A program made the translations under genes and the position numbers. 44,151 nt of DNA from Hysterium pulicare CBS 123377 (taxonomy: Eukaryota; Ascomycota; Dothideomycetes; Hysteriales; Hysteriaceae). The notes below the pieces were generated by a model. The model saw only the letters and a program-made list of their open reading frames with translations, made no database searches and was not told the DNA's origin. This document shows, one piece after another, positions 8,630-19,973 of the stretch; position 1 is the first letter of the stretch, and each line of letters opens with the position of its first letter. The stretch lies in contig AJFK01000905.1 in assembly GCA_000467715.1 (NCBI GenBank), positions 1 to 44,151 on the forward strand, in the 5' to 3' direction.

Positions 8630-11600
8630 TCACTCCTCTTCCTCTTCTCCCAACCCCAACCACTTAGCCCTACACCTAACAGCCTCCCATCTAACCCCTC
8701 TCTTGCGATCATCAAGCGCCAACTGCAGCCTCTTAACAAGCTGTCTTCTATACGGCAAAACCTTTTCCAGTGCCAGCATCCCAGGTATCAGACTCAAACA
8801 CTTGAGAGCCTCAGCTCTGAGTTTGGGAGGATTCGATACCGATCCCGTTTTCTTTTCCGTTGAAGAAGTTGTTGACGTCGAGGAGGGATTTATTGGGCGG
8901 GTGGTAGAGCGAGAACGGGATGAGAGGTGATAAAGTGTATCCTCGATCTGGGTCGTAGCATTTAGAAGACGGGTAATGAGACTTCCAACGTGCCCTTCCA
9001 CTTCCCCAGGCTTCTCCTTCAATATAGATCCTAACAACCCAACCGCCGCTTCTTTGACCCCCTGCACATCCTCCCTTTGCCCCTCCCCCTGCGTCTCCAA
9101 ATCCAAACTCACGAGCAACAAACCGACCAAGTCCCCAGCAGCCTCAACCACAATTTCAAAAGGCATCCACCTCAGCATCCCAGAAAGCGCGATAAGGTAA
9201 TTCGATTTCATCTCTTTACTCGCGTCTTTGTATCCAGCGATAATGTTAGGAACGAGCATCGCGAAAGTCTTCTGTTTGTGCAATGGGGAGATTTGAGCAT
9301 GGTTTTGTTTCGTGAGGAGCGAGGATGGTTGGAGGAGAGTTTGGAAGGCATGCGAGGTTGGTTCACCGAGTGAGGGGTCGGAGAGGAGGGCGAGGAGGGA
9401 GGGGTAGATTGTGTTGAGAAGAGTGCTGTTTCGGAGGATTAGGGCTTTGAGGATGGAGAAGATTATGGGGATGTTAGGGGCTGTTAGGGTCGAGGGGTCG
9501 AGGAGGGGGGAGACGATGGGTTCGACTGTGGGTTTTAGAGCGGTGGTTGGGATAAATTTGTTTATTACGAGGGTGATCTGATCGAGTGTAGTATCGCGAA
9601 TGCGAGGTGAGAGGTGTAGTTGTTGGGAGAATTTTATTAGCGAGGTGAGAAGGTGAGTGGTCTCGTAAGGTAGAGATGCTTCTTTGCGAAGAGCAGCAAG
9701 GAGGTGAGTCGAAATAATCATGGGTTTGATTTGCTCGTCGGCGGCATTGGTATTGAATGGGGGTATTTCGTTCGGAGAGACATCGCGGAGAAGACGGTAG
9801 GTGTCCTCGGCGATTTGGGTATTCTGTTGTTCAACGGACTGTGGTCGAATGATGATGTTACATATTCGACCTACTAGATCCAGTACTCTTTCATCATCGA
9901 ATGCTTTCCTGTGCGTAGCATCCGTGCTTGATGCTTGTCTTATGAGAGGAAGAACAATATCTTCAAAGTACGGGGTAGAACTGTGCTCAATCGTAGCACC
10001 TCCTTGAACTAAGGCGTAAAGCATGGCAGAAAGTAGAGCCACGATATAAGTCGATGAAGCTTGTTGTTGGACGGCTACATTTAACTTGTTCTTTAATCGG
10101 AGTATGACGGTATCGAATATCTTCTCTTCACTACCAAGTTTTGCAAATGCTTCCAGAACCGGCATATAATGTTTTGAAGAATTCGCGTCCGTATCCGGCA
10201 ATTCGGCCATGAAAGCTGGAAAAGCGGTATCGACTACGGACTGAGGTTTTTGGTAGGCGATCTCAACGAGACCGTTGATTGCTGCTGCTTTAAGCTCATC
10301 CTTTCCGTAAGATTCTTCGTCGATGACAACTGTATAGAATGATTGGATGGTCTTCCCAACTTCCTTTTCATTGAGGAGCTGGCGTACTTTCGTGAGCTGG
10401 AGGAGTCCGTCAAGGCATACCAGACGGAACGACACTTCCTTAACAGATGCAGTTGATAGACCATTCGACATTATCTCCAACGCTTGAACACCGAACTGGG
10501 CTAAAACGTTTTGTGAAGTCTGATCTCCGGATGCCTTGACGAATCGCCAGTCTCCGTATACAGCAGTATCTGCTGTTATCAATTGGACCATGACTTCGAG
10601 TAGGCCTCTCCTTTTAGCAAATGTATCAGCCGTTTGATATAAGGTGAATATGTTTGGAAGGACGTGGGACATGACAATGTTGGCAACTTCGGGCGACACA
10701 CAAGCGATCTTGTGTAATATCTTTCCGGACGCCTGAGACTGCCTCGTTGGAGCGTCCTCGAGATGCTCATTACATTCTTTGGTAATCGGCCTTAAGTATG
10801 CGTTCAAAGGTCCGCTGGTACCTTGGGATAGCGTATTTACAATTTCTGCCAGGGCGGAAAGCGCTTCCTGCGCTAGGTCTTCCTCTTGTGCATTCAATAT
10901 TTCGAATTTAAGGGAGTCCCAAAGTGTTATCGAATACAAAGAGATGGTACGAGGGCCATATTCTTTGACTGAAGAAGCAATAGTTTGTAGCACGTCACGC
11001 TACACGTTGTTAGACCAATACCTGACGATTGAGAACGGTAACCTACTTTGGTATTCATCGAGGTCGAATCTAGCTTGTCCAGAAGAGCCGGAAAAGCATA
11101 TGGCGCGAAGTATGAAGTAGAGGCAATGCATTCACGTAGACGATCTTTCAAGTCTTGAGCTGTAATGCCATATGGATCATCCGGCGGAGGCCTAAATGTA
11201 ATTGGAAAGTAGTTGAATACCGCATCGAAGAGTTCCTGGATAATCGTTAGCTATGGATTCTCCAGATGCTTCAAATCGGCGTACCTGAGCATCGGCACCG
11301 ATATTCCATTCCGTCATAGGTACTCTTAATATCGAAAACACAATCATGAGATTCCGAGGATCTTTCTCTCCATCAAAGTACGAAATAAATCGTGACATGA
11401 AGTCAGGGGTGGTATCGTGTAGATTTCGTAATGCTGTGCAGAGATCAGCATTCCTACCACATTCCATGTACCTCAACAAGCATGTCCATACCATCTCTAT
11501 ATTTTGCCATCAAGGTATCTATCAATCTCAGAACCGGGTATCTTTCGCTCTGGGGGTACTGTCGTAGTGGATGGGTATTATTAAGGAGCCTGGGCAATCG

Positions 11601-12181
11601 CAGTTAGTTCACGCAACTAGATATGGGAGAGGGCATCCTAACGTCTCCGTTATCATCGTCACCTTCTCTTTGTCCCACTTCCCACGCTCTTCCAACGCCA
11701 GCAATGCTTTCGCGCATGATCCTAACGCTTCCGTATCGTCGGCGATTCTTGAGAAAACGAAGTCGAAGAGGAGGTTTCCTAGAAGAAAGAAGCTTAGTGA
11801 GGGCCGTTGAGTGTAAGCCTGGGGGAATTACTTACTCTGCTGTAATGATAGGAACTTCTGCGGTAGGAACGAGAGCACCTCCGCGAGGTAGGAAATACCT
11901 GGTATCGAATAAGTATGATTGGCGTAGGAAATAAGCGGTTGCGAGTAGATGGCATACTCTTCGTCCTGATCGCAGTATCTTCGCTATTGATATACTCCCC
12001 CAAGCTCGTTATCAATTCTATAAGCTTCAACTGTTGATTCTGTAGCCCTGTCTACGAGGTTAGTGGGGTAAATATATGGTTGCCACAAGGTATAAATACG
12101 CGTTGCTGACTGCTGAGCTATCTTCGAAGCGTCCTTCTTATTCTTGTCATGGTCCAGCAGGTACAATTGAATGTCGGACAT
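8630..12181 (-). CDS. MMS19: Mms19/Met18-like cytosolic Fe-S assembly and DNA repair HEAT-repeat protein
   Basis: Eight exons: 12181-12100, 12047-11958, 11898-11836, 11778-11643, 11589-11492, 11433-11285, 11235-11047 and 10999-8630, giving 1058 aa. Every junction keeps frame. Introns are 47-59 bp, several with ACTAAC branch sites; one donor is the unusual GTTAGG. Family landmarks are the start MSDIQLYLL, LIELITSLGEYIN, NLLFDFVFSRIADD, DGEKDPRNLMIVFSILR, ELFDAVFNYFPITFRPPPDD, and the C-terminal HEAT end LQLALDDRKRGVRWEAVRCR. Mms19 is the targeting subunit of the cytosolic Fe-S assembly (CIA) complex. It delivers clusters to DNA polymerases, helicases such as XPD, and other repair enzymes. The MSDIQ start was chosen because it aligns with the family, although an in-frame ATG exists upstream at 12364. 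It is divergent from the Mtd1-type gene across 317 bp. Confidence 0.93.
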
Positions 12182-12498
12182 GCTCACGCGAGGATGTGGT
12201 GACTGAAAGCGATCAAAAAGCGTCGGGCCGTCAAACAAATTGGTCGACCTGCAAGTTTCCGGTAGGGCTGATGACGAAATTCGAGAGTGGCTTTGATTGG
12301 CTGCTGTGACTTTATCCGATTTCGGATGTGGGGCATGGAAATTTGTTGCTGCGATTTCTGTCACGAGTAATGAAGGGAATTAAATGTCATATATCCTTCA
12401 CGCTTCAAATATGAAGGGTTAGAACTTCACAGCTTCTTTTCTCCTTTCACCTTTCCCTTCCCTAACTTTCTCCGCCCATTCTGCCCCTCCATTTCAAC
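12182..12498. promoter_or_regulatory. Shared divergent promoter of MMS19 and the MTD1-like gene
   Basis: Only 317 bp separate the two start codons. The right half is pyrimidine-rich (TTTTCTCCTTTCACC-type), as is common before fungal housekeeping genes. No TATA box is evident. Co-regulation is possible but not shown. Confidence 0.5.
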
Positions 12499-13686
12499 AT
12501 GGCCGAGGAGAAACCCCACTGCAAAGTTGTCCTCGCCAACAACATTGCAAAAGGCCTCCTAGAAGAGGTTCACGCAGGCCTGAAGAAGATCAACAAGAAA
12601 CCTCTTCTGGTGGGATTCTTATCGAGTTCCGATCCGGCTGCAAGAGTCTACGCGGAGTGGACTGGGAAGACCTGTCGCGAAAAGTGAGCAGTACGACCAT
12701 TCACAGATCTCTCACCTATCCCACCTCCCAATTGCGAGAAGTCGACACTAACTAGCATCTGTTTTAAAGTGGCTTCGAATTCGAGCTTCGAGAAATCGAC
12801 CGCGAACTCCTAGAAGACTCCCTCATCTCCGCAAACACCGACCCATCCGTAGACGGCATAATAGTCTACTACCCCATCTTCGGCAACCGTCAAGACCAAT
12901 ACCTGCAACAAATCGTCGACGTCTCTAAAGATGTCGAAGGCCTCTCCCACCGCTACATCTTCAACATGTACCAAAACATCCGTTTCTTAGACGCTACGAA
13001 CCAGAAGAAGTCTATCCTTCCCTGCACACCCCTCGCCGTCATCAAGATATTGGAGTATTTGAGGATTTACAACACCATCCTGCCGTATGGAAATCGTCTT
13101 CATGGACACACTATCACGGTGATAAACAGAAGTGAAGTCGTAGGCAGACCTCTAGCAGCGCTTTTAGCGAACGACGGGGCCTGTGTCTACAGCGTCGATA
13201 TCGAGAATGTGCAGCAATTCCATCGAGGGGAAGGATTACGGAAGAGAAGACATGAGGTTGTTGAGAAACCGGGTTGGACGTTAGAGAATTGCTTGCCGAT
13301 TAGTGATGTGGTGATTAGTGGAGTGCCGGGGGAGAAATATAAGGTTCCGCTGGGTTTGCTTAGGGAAGGGGCTGTTTGTATCAATTTTTCTAGTGAGAGG
13401 GTAAGCTTACTCATTTTCATGATTAGAGACTATTCCGCTGACTGGACTGTAGAATTTCAGTCCTGAGGTAAAGGAGAAGGCGTCTATCTACGTTCCTGCA
13501 ATTGGAAAAGTCACTATTGTGGTGCTTCTGAGGAATCTGCTGGTAAGTGACGGACCTCCTCCTTGTGGAATTCTTGAGCTGACATGCCTCCAGCGTATTG
13601 TGCAGAATAAGCTTGACGCCCAGGCTGAAGAGGGAGCACTGGTCATTGAGCCCCAACCGGAAGATAAGGCTGCAGTGTCCTCGTAA
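12499..13686 (+). CDS. MTD1: NAD-dependent 5,10-methylenetetrahydrofolate dehydrogenase (Mtd1 type)
   Basis: Four exons: 12499-12683, 12770-13400, 13453-13542 and 13594-13686, giving 332 aa, close to the roughly 320 aa of yeast Mtd1. Introns are 86, 52 and 51 bp, with CTAAC or CTGAC branch sites. Landmarks are LVGFLSSSDPAARVYAEWTG, the folate-binding region VDGIIVYYPIFG, LPCTPLAVIKILEYL, the Rossmann-type NAD site VINRSEVVGRPLAALLANDG followed by VYSVD, and a late ISGVPGEKY segment. The monofunctional cytosolic enzyme oxidises 5,10-methylene-THF to 5,10-methenyl-THF with NAD+, feeding one-carbon units toward purine synthesis. Divergence from the bifunctional bacterial-type FolD and the spacing of the NAD motif favour the Mtd1 subgroup. 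It converges on the Rpf2 gene 220 bp downstream. Confidence 0.94.
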
Positions 13687-13906
13687 AGTTTCATCACATC
13701 TTGCTTTCGTATTTAGATTAGAGAAATGGTAGCGCCGAGTTTTTTTTTGATACCCTGTATATAGAGGCAGCGCCAAAGAAAAGTTTTCCTTCATAGCATA
13801 AGACATCCCAGTTTTGCAAATGGTATAGCCCGTCTGACGCCAATTTCATCCCATGCCTAACAGATGAACGCCATCAAATGCACACTCACTTTTGTGAACC
13901 CTGGAT

Positions 13907-14999
13907 CTAGACGCGTCCCTTCTTTGGGCTTGGGACCTCCTCGTCTTCTGCTTCATCGAGCAAGGTCTCTTCGTCTGCGTCAATCTCGCCCCGACTTCTT
14001 TTGAGACCCTTCATCTTCCTTGTCTGCAGTGTGCTGAGATCTTGCTTCCCGACATGGATCTTCCCAACCTTATCACCCATGATATCGGTTTCGATATTCT
14101 TCTTCGTCTTGGGCTGTACAACCAGTTAGCATCCGCTCCGTCCTCAATCCCTACGATTTGAAGAATAATCATACCTCAGTGCCCCTCGGTTTCTTCATCG
14201 CTTCCTTCCACATAGCCTCGTCAGCAAACCTCTCCCTTCCCACTCTAAAATCAATCCTAGGACCCATCTCCTCAACCTCGACTCTCGGCATCTTCTGCCC
14301 ACTCCTCTTCGTCTTAATCAAATAGACTCTCAAACGAATCGTCGGCGCCGGTTGTCCTTCCTCCTCCTCCTCCTCCGCCGATATCGAAATCAAATACTGC
14401 AAACCCTGCACATCCACCTCCCTAGCCTCCTGTCCGCGAAAGAAATCCACAAACAGCGACTTCGCAAGCGTATATTTCGTCTGACTCGGACTCTCAAACA
14501 CCGTCCCATGGAAAGATATCAGCGGCTTCAATCCCACACTACACTTCTTATTCTTGAACTGCGTCAGTGTGCGGAAACTCTCTGTGTCGATATACAATTC
14601 CAACATATCCAGAATCTTGTAATCGAACGTTCGGATAAATGTCAAGCAATTCGGTCGTTTCTTGCTGTGGAGACTGAATACGAGGAGGGAAGTGTCGTTC
14701 TTGGAGCTGAAGAATTCGAGTGAGGAGGCGTCTTCGAAGGGGTGGATGTCGTTCTTCTTTGTGAACTTTTGACACAAGGGCCGTTTTAGGGAGGCGAGGT
14801 CGGCCATGGCCAGGTTACAGATGTTGGAGGAGGTTTGGCCTTTTATGAAGAGGGCTATCTTGGTGTTTTCGTGCTCGTGGGGAGCTTTCTTGTCGAGGGC
14901 ACGCTTTGCGCGGGCGTTCTTGGGTTTTCTGGATGATATTAGTAGTTGAAGGAGAAGGCACGATTGTATAGGATTGAGTGCTTACATTTGTCGCAACAT
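13907..14999 (-). CDS. RPF2: Ribosome assembly factor Rpf2 (Brix domain)
   Basis: Three exons: 14999-14986, 14928-14175 and 14113-13907, giving 324 aa. The first exon is only 14 nt (MLRQ plus two bases) and joins to give MLRQIKPKNARAKRALDKK, matching the conserved Rpf2 start. The Brix domain follows, with TKIALFIKGQTSSN, SLKRPLCQKFTKKNDIHPFE, LEFFSSKNDTSLLVF and FRTLTQFKNKKCSVGLKPLI. The C-terminus is basic, then acidic, then ends in PSPKKGRV, consistent with nucleolar localisation. In yeast Rpf2 works with Rrs1 to load the 5S RNP (5S rRNA, uL18, uL5) onto pre-60S particles. The mini first exon is easily missed by gene finders. It is divergent from the glutaredoxin gene across 399 bp. Confidence 0.94.
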
Positions 15000-15398
15000 G
15001 TTGTCGTCGCTAGTCCTCAACAGTAGATGTTGTCCAAAGGAAACGAAGCTGGTGAACTTTTTTTCTCAATATTGCGGCAGAACCTCGGGGGCATTCTGAA
15101 CGGCGGGGATCATAGGTCTTGACAAACTCAGCAATTCCGCGCTTCGGCGGGGTCGGCGCCGAGCAAGCACGTCAGAGTGACTTTTTGCGACTAATCAATC
15201 CATCTGATCACCCACAACCTCATCTTCTTCCTCTTCTGCCACTATACCCATCCTCTGACCCCTTCTTCACTTTCGACAGACAGTTCCATCATCACTAGCC
15301 CTCCACATAACCCTTCTCAACATTGCTCCTATCCTCTACACCACTCGAGCTTGGCTAAAGCACTCCTCCAACACAGACAATCATACAAATCCGCCGCC
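15000..15398. promoter_or_regulatory. Shared divergent promoter of RPF2 and the Grx3/4 gene
   Basis: This 399-bp interval contains a T-run next to the Rpf2 start, a GC-rich centre (about 15105-15170) and a long C/T-rich leader before the glutaredoxin start. Its sequence suggests two back-to-back core promoters; no specific operator is identified. Confidence 0.45.
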
Positions 15399-16362
15399 AT
15401 GGCCACCGTCAAAGAAATCCCCACGGAATCCGACTTCAACTCCATCATCTCCTCCCTTCCCTCCTCCACACTCGCCATAATCTACTTCCACGCACCATGG
15501 GCAGCCCCCTGCAAACAAATGTCCACCGTCCTGTCCGCCCTCGCCTCAACCTACCCATCGACCGCCCCCATAATCTTCCTCTCCCTAAACGCCGAAGAGC
15601 TCCCCGACATCTCCGAAACCTACGACGTGACCGCCGTCCCCTACATCGTCCTGCAGAAAGACGGCAAGACCTTAGAAACGGTGTCCGGTAGCGATGCGGG
15701 AAAGGTGAGAGCAGCGGTGGAGAAGCACGCGGGATCAGGAACAGGCGATGCGAGCAAATTGGGTTTACCGCCTGCGCAGACAGTCACGAAACCAGAGCAA
15801 GAGCCGACGGTGGAGAATGGAGTAGCGACGAACGGCGCGGGTGGTGGTGTGAAGAATTTGGCGTCGTATGCGCCTTCGTCGTCGGATCCCAAGACTGCGC
15901 CGGAGTATAGTTCCGGGGAGCAGGAGACCAACAAGGAGGAGCTGTTTCAGAGAATAGGTGAGCTGGTTAAAGCGGCGCCCGTCATGCTGTTCATGAAGGG
16001 TACACCGAGTGCGCCGCAGTGCGGTTTCAGTCGCCAGACGGTGAGCATACTACGAGAAAAGGGCATCAGGTACGGATTCTTCAATATCCTGGCGGACGAC
16101 GAGGTCAGGCAGGGTCTGAAGGAGTATGCGGATTGGCCCACTTTCCCGCAAGTGTGGGTGGGTGGTGAGTTGGTTGGTGGATTGGATATCGTAAGTTGTT
16201 CTTTGAGATGCTTGAGGCGGTGGAAGATGGATTGGCTAATGAATTGGATAGGTCAAAGAGGAGTTTGAAAACGATCCGGAGTTCTTGAAGGACTATTCGG
16301 TGAGCACACAGCGGAATACGGGTGGTCCGGCAGCTCCTGAGGCTCAGGCTCAGCCGGCGTGA
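15399..16362 (+). CDS. GRX4: Monothiol glutaredoxin, Grx3/Grx4 type (thioredoxin-like plus CGFS domain)
   Basis: Two exons, 15399-16190 and 16252-16362, 300 aa; the 61-bp intron has donor GTAAGT and acceptor ATAG. The start at 15399 has an excellent GCCGCCATGG context; the frame is open upstream but has no ATG. An N-terminal thioredoxin-like domain (residues about 5-110) carries the degenerate site HAPWAAPCKQM. A low-complexity linker leads to a glutaredoxin domain with LFMKGTPSAPQCGFS (Cys208) and WPTFPQVWVGGELVGG. Such proteins bind [2Fe-2S] with glutathione in the nucleus and cytosol. They hand Fe-S to client proteins and inform iron-responsive transcription factors. A GTGAGC after DYS could be a further weak donor, so the last roughly 20 residues are less certain. 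Its neighbour Mms19, about 3 kb away, also acts in cytosolic Fe-S delivery. Confidence 0.95.
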
Positions 16363-16750
16363 GTACGTACTACATGGCAGTGAACAGAGACTGGATTTTC
16401 ATGTAAGAGCATATGGAGTCGTGAGCAATGGAATCCATCTGCCGAATGGATTATAGCGGCAAATATCAAAAGATCGGTGTGCTTTGAATAATCAAACCAA
16501 TTACCGCTTCCGTGTCTCCATGTCACACTCAGAATTCACTCAATTCGCTCATGCAATCTCTCATTCATCACCGCTCTTTATGTGCTTTGTACTTGAATCA
16601 ATTTCTAGAGGTGCTCCTTACCCGGCACTATATGCTCCCTAATCTCGAATACTTAAAACACCCTCAGATTCCGTCTTCCATTTTCCATTCTTCACACGAT
16701 CTCTTCCTTTCGCATCGAGGAATCAATCTACCTCACTTGTCATTCATGTC
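16363..16750. other. Glutaredoxin 3' flank, no gene recognised
   Basis: AT/CT-mixed sequence with no coding signature. It passes gradually into the decayed tandem array. Confidence 0.4.
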
Positions 16751-18885
16751 TTCTTTGGCTCTCGTTCATAGTGACAGAGACGGACTTTCTATGACCTGGG
16801 AATACTCCTCCACCATACTTCCACCAGATAGTTGCATATGGGATTATCGTTAGACTTCCCCGCAATAATCGACCAGAACCCTCCAGTCAGGCTCTGCTCC
16901 GCTTCCTTTGGTGAACAGTCTCATCTTTCCAAAGTGTGGAAATAGGGAGTGCCTATATCCCAGTCCGGCTTGGGTTAGCCGAGTTGCAGCTGGAACATAT
17001 GGAATTTCAGATCATCCATTGGGTTAATGAAGCTTGATGTTCTTTCCACGGAGCTTCACACCACCATGGTGCCACACACCAGGAGCAGTTCCCTGCGTGG
17101 GACTTCGCTTGGACTTTCAAATAACAGATTCTGTCCCTCAGCATGTGCTTCTATTATGATTCCTTCATATCCCCTCAGACCCGACTCATGTGTGGCCTTC
17201 CATGCATGAAACAGCAATTGAGAATCCAATGTCCTTTCTCTGGAGCTCCAATACCAACGGGAACAAGGCCACATAAGCAGATCGAATTTTGGAATGGGTG
17301 TTCTCATCCAATGGATCCCTTCGGAGCATCAAGTATTAGCCAGATGGAAGATGCATGTTATGCCGGCAGAGCTCTAAGAGATCAGGAAGCGTAGCTAATA
17401 CCCTACTGTTTCTACAATGGCTGTTTCCTCCCACTTGCAGCTTCCAGCCTGGGAGCGATGCATGGTTTCTCTTTTTGGACTATGTGGACCCGAAACTTCA
17501 TGTCTCGGTCCTTTCGATCATAACAAATCTTTGAACAAACTGACGTTCTCTGGCGGAGTTCCAGAATGCGGCACGATGGTTTTTACAGACACGACAGTTC
17601 CTTTTTCATGGTTGCTTTTCTCCCAGCTTTGAAAAACAGCCTGGGATCTTCTCGATGTTTCTTCTCTTTGGATTCTCTGCATCGATACGGTATCGAAGGA
17701 ATGCGTGTTGTTTCGTCGTCGGAGCAGAGCAACAGTCTACATCAATCGCATGATCTGCCAATGGAGTCCCGCTCTCAGGTACCAGGATTGTGCAAACGGC
17801 TGTGATTACACTGGTATATGGGTGCTTCCACCGACCTCGAGTGACCAACCGTGTGAGCGCGTGTCCCTTATTTTGGATTCTCCCTGACACTATTACTACG
17901 TTCACTTGATGTTTGTTCTCCGGAGCATGCATCACGACCATACATGGTTCTTGAAGTTCTCCATGTTCGCATCAGGAAACAGTAAAACAACACTCTCACG
18001 ATCAGCATAACTGAATGTTGTTCCAATTTTCCAAAACTGGTTGATATACACTGATGGCCGTTCCTTGGACTTCTCCACAACACACTTTGCAAAAGACTTT
18101 TGATGTCTGGTCTCTGGAGCATCAGCGAATCACAAAAATGGTTTTAGAAGCTCTCAATACCCGAACCAGGACACCGTAAATCAACACTCTTACGATCAGC
18201 ATTATGGGTGTTTGGTCCAATTTCGAACCATACCGAGTACCCGTTTCATATTGCTCCCGCGTTGGATCTTCTATAATACAGCCACAAGCGATATCTGTTT
18301 TCTGGAGCACCAGTCAACCACAGCTTTACTGATGATTTCTCCATCTGGGGATCTTTACCAAGACTTGGAATCACATTATGTCGGGTATCAGAAATGTATA
18401 TCATGATTATACCATTTGGCACCACCATCCCATGAGTGTTCCCTCCAACCACCTTCTTGAAGGTTTCCGGACATAATCCTTTTTCTTCCGTATTCCATCA
18501 TACGAAGTCGAGAAAGCTGATGTTTAGTCTTGGGACTCGGGAGCATCAGCTGCCCGCACCCAAACACATACCCTGACAGACGCTCATACCCGGCACCGAA
18601 ACGGTATATTCATGCCAATCCGGCCAAGTGCGTCATAGGCATTTGTGCCAACTCAGAAGCATGCTGTTGCTGCCTCATTGTTTTGTCCTCTTTGGATCTC
18701 TCGTAACACGAAACTGATGAGGTTGAGTGTGTCTAGCTCTAGAATATGGTCCAAGAGGATAACATGTTCTCCCATCTGTCGCTTCTCCGCGAGCCGTCCT
18801 ACATAGGGTGCAGCGTGTCCTCCTGTTTGGCTCCAAAATCTCGAGCATTTAGGCCTGATGTGGACTCTAGCCTCTTCCAACTTTA
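16750..18885. repeat. Strongly diverged tandem array, about ten units of roughly 200 bp
   Basis: A recurring core TTTGGAtTcTC appears near 16907, 17109, 17288, 17471, 17667, 17871, 18065, 18262, 18480 (weak) and 18691, at spacings of 178-218 bp. About 40 bp after it comes a second core, TCTC(c/t)GGAGCATCAG or a variant. The clearest neighbouring pair shares CAACACTCT(c/t)ACGATCAGCAT at about 17990 and 18182, with further matches around it (my estimate is about 70% over 130 bp). Units differ by many point changes and small indels. No unit has an intact long frame on either strand. Read on the minus strand, the second core often gives an APE(N/T)(K/R)-like word, so a decayed coding origin is possible. 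Function unknown. Confidence 0.65.
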
Positions 18886-19973
18886 GTCAAAACCATTAAG
18901 ATTCTTATTGTAATATCCTTCTACTTAGTATCAGCCCATAATCGGCTCTATGAACATAAATGTCCCGCGGGTAGCTCCCACGGACGCGAACTGGCTTTAT
19001 CCTCTTTCCCAAAGCCTAATCCACCTCTGTAGACTGGTCTAAAAGCCATATCGCAGATATAGAGCATCTCAATATTTCCAATGCAACATTGTAGACTTTA
19101 CGGTACTGAATAAAGCGACCTATCTATTAAATAAAGCTAATCCAACATCCACTAAATTCTCCAACAGCCTCAGCCATGTCCTTTCAAATCTTCTTAATTG
19201 GAAGCAGCCACATAGGGAGGCCGTGTTGCTTGAATAGAAACTTTTAGGATTCATCCTGATGCTTCTCTGCTCCTGGACGTGTGGATGGTCAACAACTTAG
19301 CATAATGTGCGAGTCCGAGAACCCTTCGGCTTTCTTTTACGTCTACATAATCGAAACGAACTCTGCAAAGCTTCTCAAATCCAGTTCATCCTCGTCAGAG
19401 CAGTCTTGATCTCTCCCCTTCCAGATACCTAAATCCAAGAATCTTATTATTCTATTATTTATTGCTCTTTGAAATAGGTAGCTCTTTATATCTCCCCTCC
19501 CTCCAGCTTACCCAACTGAGATCTGTAAAGCTCTACAAATCCAGTTGGCCCCGGCAAGTAAACCTTCCGATGCGGTCTCGATAACAAGAACGAGGTAGAA
19601 GCTATTTTCATGATCTCTTGAATCAAAGGTGGCTCATGCAGGCTCGATGGTCCTGTGCTCCCGAACGCGACCTATGCAGAACCAACAAACCGTCCAATCT
19701 GCGACATGTCCTATTTGGCGTTGTGTTGAATAGAGGTTTAGGTCTTTTCGAAGCGTCAAGCCAACGCACATAAAGTAAAGTTTGAGATCGCATTTTATTT
19801 CCCTTTCTTCATTTTTTGAGCTTGATACGCAGGCGCTTTTAGCCTCGCGTTTTTCAATCTTCAGTCCTCCTCTCTTCTCTCGACACCTTCTCTCCTGAAG
19901 CCTGACACGCAGGCGCTTTCAGCCTCGCGTTTTCCACCTTTTTCCGCCGTCCTCCCTTGAATCCTCCCTCGCC
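18886..19973. other. Gene-poor region with short degenerate repeats
   Basis: No gene is recognised over about 1.1 kb. A 40-bp degenerate direct repeat centred on CAAATCCAGTT occurs at 19361-19400 and 19521-19560, exactly 160 bp apart. Another duplication sits at the right end (19822-19953). The composition and failed frames look like decayed sequence. Confidence 0.5.
19822..19953 (+). repeat. Tandem duplication upstream of the coiled-coil ORF
   Basis: The block with core ACGCAGGCGCTTT(t/c)AGCCTC followed by GCGTTTT(t/c)CA occurs twice, near 19828 and near 19908, and both copies are followed by a TCCTCC tract. The copies are about 80 bp apart, and the second lies in the leader immediately before the ATG at 19974. 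Confidence 0.8.

Noticed and set aside
8413-8863. Plus-strand frames with polyglutamine or polythreonine from the CAA repeat
   Set aside because: They arise from a microsatellite and then run antisense through the Mms19 C-terminal exon, with no independent coding evidence.
17606-18452. Minus-strand frames of 62-111 codons in the repeat array, two sharing an MLIVRVL word
   Set aside because: The similarity follows from the shared 200-bp DNA repeat. The frames are short, interrupted and inconsistent between units, so they are not called genes.
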